A DNA stretch of 5,319 nt from Acidimicrobiia bacterium (lineage in GTDB: Bacteria > Actinomycetota > Acidimicrobiia > Acidimicrobiales > Bin134). Under the pieces are notes generated by a model. It ran no database searches. It saw nothing but the letters and a program-made list of their open reading frames with translations, and had not been told where the DNA came from. Below are positions 1-5,319 of this stretch, piece after piece (within the stretch, counting starts at the first letter, position 1; the number at the start of each line of letters is the position of its first letter). The stretch spans positions 1 through 5,319 of the forward strand of contig VYDF01000103.1 of assembly GCA_009843565.1 (NCBI GenBank), written 5' to 3'. The position numbers and the translations under genes were made by a program.

Positions 1-407
1 CGGTTGTCGAAGTCTTGGCCCATCTGCTCGAACTCCTCGCGCATCCAGCCCGCAGCCATGCCCAGCGCCACCCGGTTGCCGGAGATCACCGCGGCGGTGG
101 ACACCTGCTTGGCCACCGCAAGGATGGGGCGGTTGGGGGCGATGAAGATGTTGTTGGAGAAGTGCAGGCGCTCGGTGGCGCCGACCATGGCCCCGATGGT
201 GACCCAGCTGTCGGGCCAGGAGGTTTCCGGATCCCAAATGGGCCGGCCGTCTTCATAGGGCGAGTACGGATACGGGCTCTTGAGATCCTCGGGATAGAAG
301 ATGTGATCCGACAAGAGCATCCCGTGGTATCCGGCTTCATCGACCAATCGGGCGATGGGCACCAGCTCGGTGCTCTTCATGAACGCGGTAACACACCAGA
401 ATTTCAT
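1..407 (-). CDS. Luciferase-like monooxygenase family, probable F420-dependent oxidoreductase (N-terminal part only)
   Basis: The gene reads leftward off the window; 135 codons plus two bases are present, so the C-terminal half or more of a family usually near 280-350 residues is missing. The start is the ATG at 407-405 (MKFWCVTAFMKS...). The first beta strand is followed by a helix ending in LVDEAGYHGMLLSDHIF (about residues 21-37), the usual first beta-alpha-beta unit of the LLM TIM barrel. SNNIFIAPNRPILAVAKQ (84-101) and VALGMAAGWMREEFEQMG (113-130) match the conserved 'P-x-x-hPhxxAK' and 'GxGxGWxxxEF' blocks of bacterial F420/FMN LLM proteins. Known family members are soluble enzymes using F420 or FMN for hydride transfer or monooxygenation; the substrate cannot be read here. 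It begins 7 nt after the stop of the shorter CNNM gene, with only a distant AGGGG (425-421, 13 nt away) as ribosome site, so it is probably co-transcribed and perhaps translationally coupled. F420 rather than FMN use is inferred from the actinobacterial context. Confidence 0.88.
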   Translation of the reverse strand, partial: MKFWCVTAFMKSTELVPIARLVDEAGYHGMLLSDHIFYPEDLKSPYPYSPYEDGRPIWDPETSWPDSWVTIGAMVGATERLHFSNNIFIAPNRPILAVAKQVSTAAVISGNRVALGMAAGWMREEFEQMGQDFDN

Positions 408-414
408 GCCGCCA

Positions 415-1467
415 TTATGGCCCCTGAGCGCGGTCGGTCTCATCGAAGAGGTCGCCCACCAGCACCTCCAGCACATCTTCGAGGGTGACCAGGCCGACGG
501 TGCGGCGACCACCCTGGCGGATGACGGCCAGATGGCGCCGGCTGCCCTGCATCAATGCCAGCGCTCCTTCCAGGGAAGTCTCCTCTTCAATGGCCGGCAC
601 GATCCGGATCAATTCGTCGCCAAGGGGCTGATCGGCCCGGGTGCCGGTGGTATCGAAGAGGTCCTTGGCGTGGACGAACCCGACTACCTGATCAGGCGAG
701 CCGTCTTGCACCAACACCCGGGAGTGGCCGCTGGCGCTCATCACTTCGACCACCTCGGCCACCGTGGCCTCCCGCTCCACCGCCACGATTTGGTCGCGGG
801 GCACCATGACCGATCGAACGGGTCGCCCGGCCAGCTCCAACGCGCCGGACAACAGAGACCGGTCGAATTCGTCCAAGAACCCCTCGGCCGCTGAGTGCTC
901 CACGACGGCGGCGAACTCCTGAGCGGTATGGGTAGTGGACAGCTCGTCGATGGGCTCCACCCCGCACAGGCGGACTAGTCCCGCACTGAGGCGGTTCAAC
1001 AGCCCGATGAGAGGGCCGAAGACAATGGCATAGAGGCGGTTGACGGGGGCCAACCACATCGCAGTGCGCTCCGCTCCGGCCAACGCCACGTTCTTGGGGA
1101 CCATCTCCCCCAGCACCATGTGCAGGTACACCACCAGGGCCAGCGACACCGCAAACGAGATTGTGTGCAGCACGCCAGAGGGCAGATGGACGAACGATTC
1201 CACCGCCCGCTCGATGAGGTGGGCCACTGCCGGCTCGGCCACGAACCCCAATCCCAATGACGCCATGGTGATGCCGAGCTGGGCACCGGCCAGCTGTCGG
1301 TTGATGTCGCTCATGGCGGCCAGCGCCATGCGGGCCCGGCGGTTGCCGGCCTGGGCCAGCGGCTCCAGGCGAGACCTTCGGGCGGCGATCAGGGCGAACT
1401 CCACCGCCACGAAGCCGGCATTGGCCACCAGCAGAACCACCGCAATCGCGATATACAGCGCAGTCAT
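415..1467 (-). CDS. CNNM (DUF21) transmembrane protein with CBS pair, short form lacking the CorC_HlyC domain
   Basis: This 350-residue membrane protein belongs to the CNNM/CorC (HlyC-like) family, whose members act in Mg2+/Co2+ export or resistance or, for PaeA, polyamine export. The N-terminal CNNM domain spans about residues 1-175: a first membrane helix containing VANAGFVAVEFALIAARRSR (14-33), the GAQLGITMASLGLGF block (61-75), and a hydrophobic stretch running into VLGEMVPKNVAL (118-129), the family hallmark. A CBS pair follows: VMVPRDQIVAV to VVGFVHAKDLF (220-271) and IRIVPAIEEETSL to RTVGLVTLEDVLEVLVGDLFDE (287-343). The chain stops there, so the C-terminal CorC_HlyC domain of the longer neighbour is absent. 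The ATG overlaps the neighbour's TGA by 4 nt (ATGA) and has a GGAG at 1478-1475, 7 nt upstream. The long-then-short order resembles M. tuberculosis Rv1842c/Rv1841c (recalled, not searched). The two may form a heteromer; the transported ion is unknown. Confidence 0.93.
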   Translation of the reverse strand: MTALYIAIAVVLLVANAGFVAVEFALIAARRSRLEPLAQAGNRRARMALAAMSDINRQLAGAQLGITMASLGLGFVAEPAVAHLIERAVESFVHLPSGVLHTISFAVSLALVVYLHMVLGEMVPKNVALAGAERTAMWLAPVNRLYAIVFGPLIGLLNRLSAGLVRLCGVEPIDELSTTHTAQEFAAVVEHSAAEGFLDEFDRSLLSGALELAGRPVRSVMVPRDQIVAVEREATVAEVVEVMSASGHSRVLVQDGSPDQVVGFVHAKDLFDTTGTRADQPLGDELIRIVPAIEEETSLEGALALMQGSRRHLAVIRQGGRRTVGLVTLEDVLEVLVGDLFDETDRAQGP

Positions 1468-2792
1468 CGGACGGCTCCGTCGTTGCGGGGCGGATGGCCG
1501 GGAGCCACCGGGCGTAACCGGACTGCGTCAACTCGGTGCCGGTCAACAGACTCAATCAAGAACTCCCAACCCTCAAAGCGGAACACTTCTCCGGCGGCCG
1601 GGATGCGCTGAAGGTGATCGAGAATGAATCCGGCCAGGGTTTCATAGTCACCTTCGGGTACCCGAAGACCGGTCATATCCTCCAGCTCATCGGGGTGGAT
1701 CCCGGCCTGCACCACCAGCTCGCCGGCGTCTCGGGCCACCGCCGGGGGCTCGGTGTCGTCGTGCTCGTCGGCGATCTCGCCCACGATCTCCTCCACCAGG
1801 TCTTCCTGAGTGACGATTCCCGCGGTGCCGCCGTGTTCGTCCATGACCACGGCCAAGGGGCTGCGCTGGGATCTCATGTCAAGCAGCAGAGAGCGCAGGT
1901 CTCGGGTTTCGGGCACGACAAGCGGTGCCCGCATGATGTCGGCGACCGGCGTGTCGGCCCATCTCCCAAAGGGCACTTCGTACACGTTTTTGACCAGGGC
2001 CACGCCCACCACATCGTCGATATCGGCGCCGATCACCGGGAATCGGGAGAACCCGGTCTGAGTGGAGAGCGAAACCAGATCGGCCACCGACTGGTGGTGC
2101 TCGATGGCGCTCACCGACACCCGGGGAACCAGCACATCGGCGGCATCGCGCTCGGTGAAGCGGATGGCCCGGGTCAACAGGCGGGCTCGTGCCGGCCGTA
2201 TCGATCCCTCACGCCCCGAAGCTCGGACCAGCCAGGCCAATTCGTCGCGGGAGCGGGCCTCGCTGAGTTCTGCGGCAGGCTCCATGCCCAATCGGGTCAC
2301 GATCCAATTGGCCGAGCCGTCCAACAGGCGAATGAACGGCCCAGCAACGGCCGCGAAGCCCTTCATGGGCGCAGCGAGGCGCAAAGAAGTGGGCAGCGGT
2401 CGGGATATGGCCAGGGTCTTGGGAACGAGTTCCCCCAGCACCATCTGCACCACCACGGCGATGATCAGGGCGGCGGCGATGGACAGGCCCTCAGCGGCGC
2501 CGCCAGCGATGCGATCAGCAGCCGGCTCCAAGGCGGCAGCGATAGAAGGGCGGGCGATGAAGCCCAGCGCCAGAGACGTGATGGTGATGCCGAACTGCGC
2601 CCCGGAAAGCTGGAACGACAATGACTTGAGCAGCGACAGCGTGGTGCGAGCGGCTCGCCGCCCCTTGGCAGCCAGCTGCTCGATGCGAATCCGGTCGACC
2701 GCAACCAGAGCGAACTCGACGGCCACGAACAGTGCGTTGGCCGCGATCAACAGCGCGGCCGCCACCAATCCCAGAACCGTGGTCCAGTCCAT
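1464..2792 (-). CDS. CNNM (DUF21) / CBS pair / CorC_HlyC domain membrane protein, full-length form
   Basis: A 442-residue CorC/HlyC-like protein with the complete architecture. The CNNM membrane domain (about 1-175) shows a first helix (5-32) ending in FVAVEFALVAVDRIRIEQLA (22-41), the GAQFGITITSLALGF block (64-78), and a strongly hydrophobic helix (103-119) leading into LGELVPKTLAI (119-129). The CBS pair covers VLVPRVSVSAIE to VVGVALVKNVYE (220-272) and IMRAPLVVPETRD to GGTAGIVTQEDLVEEIVGEI (286-340); SPLAVVMDEHGGTAGIV is a nearly canonical family motif. A CorC_HlyC domain follows (about 355-428, with the usual GDYETLAGFIL at 381-391), and then a short unstructured tail. Family roles are Mg2+/Co2+ efflux or homeostasis, with CBS domains sensing adenine nucleotides; polyamine export is known for PaeA. 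The older 'hemolysin' label should not be taken as toxin function. It is the first gene of the leftward cluster. The ATG at 2792 has only a weak GGAAAAA (2808-2802) upstream, so translation from a short leader is likely but not proven. Confidence 0.95.
   Translation of the reverse strand: MDWTTVLGLVAAALLIAANALFVAVEFALVAVDRIRIEQLAAKGRRAARTTLSLLKSLSFQLSGAQFGITITSLALGFIARPSIAAALEPAADRIAGGAAEGLSIAAALIIAVVVQMVLGELVPKTLAISRPLPTSLRLAAPMKGFAAVAGPFIRLLDGSANWIVTRLGMEPAAELSEARSRDELAWLVRASGREGSIRPARARLLTRAIRFTERDAADVLVPRVSVSAIEHHQSVADLVSLSTQTGFSRFPVIGADIDDVVGVALVKNVYEVPFGRWADTPVADIMRAPLVVPETRDLRSLLLDMRSQRSPLAVVMDEHGGTAGIVTQEDLVEEIVGEIADEHDDTEPPAVARDAGELVVQAGIHPDELEDMTGLRVPEGDYETLAGFILDHLQRIPAAGEVFRFEGWEFLIESVDRHRVDAVRLRPVAPGHPPRNDGAVR
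1475..1478 (-). promoter_or_regulatory. Ribosome binding site of the shorter CNNM gene
   Basis: On the minus strand GGAG lies 7 nt before the ATG at 1467, inside the last codons of the upstream CNNM gene. Together with the ATGA stop/start overlap it fixes the start of the 350-residue protein and suggests re-initiation by ribosomes finishing the longer gene. Confidence 0.7.
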
Positions 2793-2836
2793 CAGCGCCC
2801 ATTTTTCCAGGTCACAGCTTGCCAGTGTCCATGTTC

Positions 2837-2851
2837 TTTAGAGAGACTAAA
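2837..2851. promoter_or_regulatory. Candidate MarR operator (inverted repeat)
   Basis: TTTAGAGAGACTAAA is a perfect inverted repeat with 5-nt arms (TTTAG / CTAAA) around a 5-nt spacer. It ends 3 nt before the GTG chosen for the MarR gene and covers the purine run that would be its ribosome site. MarR dimers usually bind AT-rich palindromes of about 15-20 bp in their own promoter, so position and base composition fit autorepression. CATG occurs on both flanks (2830-2833 and 2852-2855), but asymmetrically, so I do not count it as part of the palindrome. A repeat this short can occur by chance in 60 bp, which limits confidence. Confidence 0.4.
2841..2845 (+). promoter_or_regulatory. Possible ribosome binding site of the MarR gene
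   Basis: GAGAG lies 9 nt before the GTG at 2855 and is the only purine-rich block near either in-frame candidate start. The ATG at 2831 is preceded by pyrimidine-rich sequence with no such site. This favours the GTG start, though a leaderless start at 2831 remains possible. Confidence 0.45.
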
Positions 2852-2854
2852 CAT

Positions 2855-3310
2855 GTGAGCCTCAAACAATCACCGTCTCGAACCGCATTGGAAGCGGCTC
2901 AAGCGGCGACCCGCCTTGCTCGCCAAGTGGCCTTGGCATTGGGAGACTTGGACCTCTCACCCTCACAGTATCGCCTGCTGTTGTTCCTATCGGAAGGAAA
3001 CGCGGCTGCATCTGCGGTAGCAGGAAGGCTGGCGGTGAGCCGCCCCAGTGTCACCGCACTGGCCGATGGGCTGGAAAAGAGGGGTCTGCTCCAGCGCAAG
3101 TCCGACCCCGCCGACCGGCGAAAGGTAGCCCACGAGCTGACCGAGGCCGGACGGGAGATCTTGGCCGCAGCTGATATTGCGGTGGCCGATCACATCGTTC
3201 AGATCGCCAGCCACCTCGACGCTGACCAGGTGGACGAGGCACTGGCCGGGTTGGCGCTTTGGAACCATGCGCTCACCTTGGCCCGCGGCCAAAGGGAGGC
3301 CCAGCGGTGA
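2855..3310 (+). CDS. MarR-family transcriptional regulator
   Basis: A 151-residue winged-helix regulator, the usual MarR length. Counting from the GTG, helix 1 (about 7-29) belongs to the dimer interface. LSPSQYRLLLFLSEGNAAAS (34-53) begins the DNA-binding domain, AGRLAVSRPSVTALADGLEK (56-75) is the helix-turn-helix with its recognition helix, and RKSDPADRRKVAHELTEAG (81-99) is the wing with the family's conserved D-x-R-x...L-T pattern. The last 50 residues form the C-terminal dimerisation helices. The reading frame stays open upstream to 2732, but that part overlaps the divergent CNNM gene; the GTG at 2855 has the better ribosome site, and an ATG at 2831 would add 8 residues (MFFRETKH). Its TGA overlaps the ABC start (GTGA), so it very likely controls the exporter genes that follow, as MarR repressors commonly do, and probably itself through the inverted repeat at 2837-2851. 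The ligand cannot be predicted. Confidence 0.93.
   Translation: MSLKQSPSRTALEAAQAATRLARQVALALGDLDLSPSQYRLLLFLSEGNAAASAVAGRLAVSRPSVTALADGLEKRGLLQRKSDPADRRKVAHELTEAGREILAAADIAVADHIVQIASHLDADQVDEALAGLALWNHALTLARGQREAQR
3291..3299 (+). promoter_or_regulatory. Strong ribosome binding site that sets the ABC gene start
   Basis: AAAGGGAGG, close to a perfect complement of the 16S rRNA tail, lies 7 nt before GTG 3307 and inside the end of the MarR gene. It decides for the GTG over a TTG at 3259 in the same frame, which has no such site and would force a 52-nt overlap. Confidence 0.82.
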
Positions 3311-5247
3311 CCGCGGTTGACGTTGGTCCCGTCGGTACGCCCGAATTCGAACCGGTCGCGGTAGCGGCCCAATACGACCCGCCCCCGGCCGGCATCGACC
3401 CCGACCAGACCAAAGGCTGGATGAAGCGGCTCTGGCCGATGGTCCGGGCCTACCGCCGGATAATGATGATCGGCGTGGTCACCGGCGTGGTGGCCTTGGC
3501 TATCCAGGCCGCAGTTCCGGCATTGGGCCGCTCGGCGGTGGACGCGGCCATCGAAGGCAACCGAGGGGCACTGTGGCTGGTCTTCGGGCTCACCGCCGTC
3601 TTCGGAATCGGACGGATGGTCTTCGGCGGGATCTACCGCTACCAGTTGTTCAAGCTGGGTTGGAACGTGGAAACCGACCTGCGGGCCATCATGTACGAAC
3701 ATCTAACCCGGTTGTCGTTCTCCTATTACGACCGCACCCAGTCGGGGGAGGTCATCTCCCGAGCCAACAGCGACATCCGCTCGCTGCAACTGCTGCTGGC
3801 ATTCGGACCGCTGGTCAGCATGAACGTGCTGATGTTCGTTATGGCCCTGGGATTCATGTTGTACGTACACCCTTGGTTGGCGCTGGTGGCGCTGGCCCCG
3901 CTGCCCGGGGTGTACTGGTTCGGGCTCAAGTTCCGCAACCAGGTGTTCCCGCTGTCGTGGGTGACCCAGGCTCGCATGGCTGATTTGGCCACCATTGTGG
4001 ATGAGAACGTGAACGGCACCCGAGTGGTGAAGTCGTTCGCCGCCGAGGAGCGCCAGATCGCCCTGCTGGGCCGGTCGGCGCAGCGCATCTATTGGACCAA
4101 TGTGGAGATCGCCAACAGCCGTTCCCGTTGGAATCCCCTCATCGAGGCACTGCCCCGACTGGGCACCGCCATGGTGGTGCTCTACGGCGGCTGGCTGGCC
4201 ATCGAGGGAGTGGTGTCGATCGGAACGCTGTTGGCTTTCAGCGCTTATGTGATCATGCTCCAGGTTCCCTTCCGCATGGCGGGCTTCATGCTCATGCAGG
4301 GCCAGCGGGCCAGCGCCGCGGCGCAGAGGATCTATGAGATCCTCGACGAAGAGCCCGAAATCGTCGACTCCCCCACTGCGGTGGACATCGTCGATCCCCA
4401 AGGGCAGGTGGACTTTGAAGGGGTCAGCTTCGGCTACAACCCCGAGACCCCAGTACTCGACGATTTCACCCTGCACATCGAACCCGGCGAACGGGTGGCC
4501 ATCGTGGGCAGCACCGGAACCGGCAAGTCGACCGTGGCCCGGCTCTTGGACCGGTTCTACGATGTGGACGGCGGCTCGGTTCGCATCGACGGCCTCGACG
4601 TGAGGGACGTGACCCTGCGAAGCCTGCGCCACACCGTTGGGCTGGTGCTGGACGAGCCGTTTCTGTTCTCGGCGTCGGTCCACGACAACATTGCCTACGG
4701 CCGCCCCGACGCCTCCCGTGCTGACGTCGTTACCGCCGCGACAGCCGCCCAGGCCCACGGTTTCATCACCGAATTAGCCCACGGCTACGACTCGGTGGTC
4801 GGCGAGCGGGGCTACACGTTGTCGGGTGGCCAGCGCCAGCGCATAGCCATCGCCCGAACCCTGCTGGCCAACCCCAAAGTGCTGGTTCTGGACGACGCCA
4901 CCAGCGCCATCGACGTGACCGTGGAAGAGGCCATCCACCAGGCTCTGCAAGAGCTGATGGCCAACCGCACCACCATCATCATCGCCCATCGCCTGTCCAC
5001 CATCAGCCTGGCCGAGCGGGTGGTGGTGATCGATCAGGGTCGGGTGGCCAACATGGGCACCCATGCCGAGCTGCTGGCCACCGATCCCCACTACGTGGAG
5101 ATCCTGGCCCGCCACGGCGACGATGGAGCAGACAACGCTTCGGGCAATGGCGACGGCGACGGCAGCAGGGGCGGCCGATTCGACAGCCAGATGCCCGGAT
5201 TCCCCAGGAGCGGCGATGAGCCTTGGGCCTTCGGGGGTGGCGGCTGA
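3307..5247 (+). CDS. ABC exporter half-transporter (membrane domain fused to ATPase), degenerate-site subunit type
   Basis: A 646-residue type IV ABC exporter half (MsbA/LmrCD-like). A soluble N-terminus (1-45) is followed by six predicted membrane helices (about 52-74, 88-110, 165-186, 188-207, 283-302, 305-325), with LSFSYYDRTQSGEVISRANS (136-155) as the typical first intracellular loop. The ATPase domain holds an A-loop Tyr (Y377), Walker A GSTGTGKST (401-409), X-loop VVGERG (497-502), signature LSGGQ (505-509), Walker B VLVLDD (525-530), D-loop SAID (533-536) and H-loop His (H561). Two catalytic positions deviate: the Walker B Glu is Asp (D530), and the Q-loop Gln is Asp (D449, in VGLVLDEPFLFS). 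Such changes are known from the degenerate-site subunit of heterodimers such as TM287/288, LmrCD and BmrCD. A Gly/Asp/Ser-rich tail follows (605-646). It overlaps the MarR gene by 4 nt and the next gene by 1 nt, giving a tight operon. Likely role: export of drugs or lipophilic compounds; the substrate is unknown. Confidence 0.95.
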   Translation: MTAVDVGPVGTPEFEPVAVAAQYDPPPAGIDPDQTKGWMKRLWPMVRAYRRIMMIGVVTGVVALAIQAAVPALGRSAVDAAIEGNRGALWLVFGLTAVFGIGRMVFGGIYRYQLFKLGWNVETDLRAIMYEHLTRLSFSYYDRTQSGEVISRANSDIRSLQLLLAFGPLVSMNVLMFVMALGFMLYVHPWLALVALAPLPGVYWFGLKFRNQVFPLSWVTQARMADLATIVDENVNGTRVVKSFAAEERQIALLGRSAQRIYWTNVEIANSRSRWNPLIEALPRLGTAMVVLYGGWLAIEGVVSIGTLLAFSAYVIMLQVPFRMAGFMLMQGQRASAAAQRIYEILDEEPEIVDSPTAVDIVDPQGQVDFEGVSFGYNPETPVLDDFTLHIEPGERVAIVGSTGTGKSTVARLLDRFYDVDGGSVRIDGLDVRDVTLRSLRHTVGLVLDEPFLFSASVHDNIAYGRPDASRADVVTAATAAQAHGFITELAHGYDSVVGERGYTLSGGQRQRIAIARTLLANPKVLVLDDATSAIDVTVEEAIHQALQELMANRTTIIIAHRLSTISLAERVVVIDQGRVANMGTHAELLATDPHYVEILARHGDDGADNASGNGDGDGSRGGRFDSQMPGFPRSGDEPWAFGGGG

Positions 5248-5319
5248 TGGGCTGGGGAGGGTATTTCGGCGGGCCCCAGGCCCAGAGCGCGGCCCGCGAC
5301 GCCGGGCTCCCCCACGCCG
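5247..5319 (+). CDS. Start of a second gene of the exporter operon, probably the partner ABC half-transporter (partial)
   Basis: An ATG at 5247-5249 overlaps the preceding TGA (TGATG) and opens a frame that runs to the window end: 24 codons plus one base, beginning MGWGGYFGGPQAQSAARDAG and continuing LPHA. GGGGGTGG at 5233-5240 lies 6 nt upstream as a possible ribosome site. The Gly-rich start followed by an 'aGLPxA' segment resembles, from memory, the N-termini of second subunits in actinobacterial heterodimeric ABC exporters, which often read GLPFAGIP at this point. The degenerate ATPase site of the preceding protein also calls for a partner. No domain of the protein is visible yet, so the function rests on context and this short resemblance. 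Confidence 0.7.
   Translation, partial: MGWGGYFGGPQAQSAARDAGLPHA

Larger units (their letters stand above)
2793..2854. promoter_or_regulatory. Shared divergent promoter region
   Basis: This is the only gap between the two clusters: the CNNM cluster starts leftward at 2792 and the MarR gene rightward at 2855 (or 2831 with its alternative ATG). Both promoters must lie here or extend into the opposite gene's first codons. The stretch is visibly richer in A+T than the coding DNA, with T runs at 2802-2806 and an AT-rich core at 2831-2852. A TTGCCA (2819-2824) could be a rightward -35 element, and TAGTCT on the minus strand (2849-2844) fits the loose TANNNT pattern of actinobacterial -10 elements. 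Neither has a well-spaced partner, so I do not assign exact promoters. No terminator-like hairpin with a T tract is seen. Confidence 0.55.

Noticed and set aside
408..430. An ATG overlapping the CNNM stop (TAATG on the minus strand, at 415-413) as start of the oxidoreductase
   Set aside because: That frame meets a TGA after three codons (ATG GCG GCA TGA); the ATG at 407 opens the true frame.
692..1555. A 287-codon minus-strand open frame overlapping both CNNM genes
   Set aside because: It runs in another frame of the same strand through the well-supported 350-residue CNNM gene; its product is Gly/Arg-rich and shows no family features.
1536..2624. A 362-codon open frame on the plus strand, opposite the long CNNM gene
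   Set aside because: It lies wholly antisense to a gene with clear CNNM, CBS and CorC_HlyC motifs. Its translation is rich in His, Gly, Arg and Gln without any recognisable domain, as expected for a shadow frame in high-GC DNA.
1464..2792. Reading the CNNM protein as a hemolysin or toxin because of the 'HlyC/hemolysin C' family name
   Set aside because: The name is historical; the domain layout is that of CorC-type ion homeostasis membrane proteins and nothing in the sequence suggests a toxin.
2732..2854. Upstream extension of the MarR gene to an ATG at 2732
   Set aside because: The extra 41 residues would overlap the divergent CNNM gene by about 60 nt, are Pro/Ser-rich with no MarR similarity, and lack a ribosome site. 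The GTG at 2855 gives a normal MarR length.
3259..3306. TTG start at 3259 for the ABC gene
   Set aside because: It lacks a Shine-Dalgarno site and would overlap MarR by 52 nt, whereas the GTG at 3307 has AAAGGGAGG 7 nt upstream and a typical 4-nt overlap.
3703..4758. A 351-codon open frame on the minus strand, opposite the ABC gene
   Set aside because: It is antisense to the ABC membrane and ATPase domains and has a His/Gly/Gln-rich composition with no motifs; it is a GC-bias shadow.
1..5319. Mobile elements, CRISPR arrays, tRNA/rRNA genes and rho-independent terminators
   Set aside because: Reading both strands I saw no transposase-like protein, no regularly spaced repeats, no tRNA-like or rRNA-like segments, and no GC hairpin followed by a T run. 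The genes are packed end to end with ordinary high-GC coding sequence.

Overview
The window is a compact, high-GC stretch (roughly two thirds G+C by eye) with almost no non-coding DNA. An F420-type luciferase-like oxidoreductase, a tandem CNNM/CBS gene pair of the kind seen in mycobacteria (the Rv1842c/Rv1841c arrangement, from memory), frequent GTG starts and 1-4 nt gene overlaps all point to an actinobacterium. A non-model lineage such as an acidimicrobial one would fit, but I cannot fix the genus from sequence alone.

Layout: two divergent gene clusters share one intergenic gap of about 60 bp (2793-2854). Leftward (minus strand) run a full-length CNNM/CBS/CorC_HlyC membrane protein (1464-2792), a shorter CNNM/CBS paralogue overlapping it by 4 nt (415-1467), and, after only 7 nt, the start of a luciferase-like monooxygenase that leaves the window on the left (1-407). 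Rightward (plus strand) run a MarR-family regulator (GTG at 2855 to 3310), an ABC exporter half-transporter overlapping it by 4 nt (3307-5247), and the first 24 codons of a third gene, overlapping by 1 nt, that is probably the partner half-transporter (5247 to the window end).

How they work together: the rightward cluster looks like a self-contained drug or lipid efflux module, with a local MarR sensor controlling a heterodimeric ABC exporter. The visible half-transporter has a degenerate catalytic site (Asp in place of the Walker B Glu, and no Q-loop Gln), as expected for one half of an asymmetric pair. The leftward cluster looks like a divalent-cation or polyamine export/homeostasis pair co-transcribed with a flavin/F420 oxidoreductase whose role is unclear. 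A perfect 5-5-5 inverted repeat (TTTAG-N5-CTAAA, 2837-2851) in the shared gap is a candidate MarR operator and could in principle affect both clusters.

I see no mobile element, CRISPR array, tRNA/rRNA gene or convincing terminator. No gene-free stretch exceeds about 60 bp. I found no clear sign of an entirely new system; the points of interest are the asymmetric ABC subunit, the candidate operator, the CNNM pair and the attached oxidoreductase.
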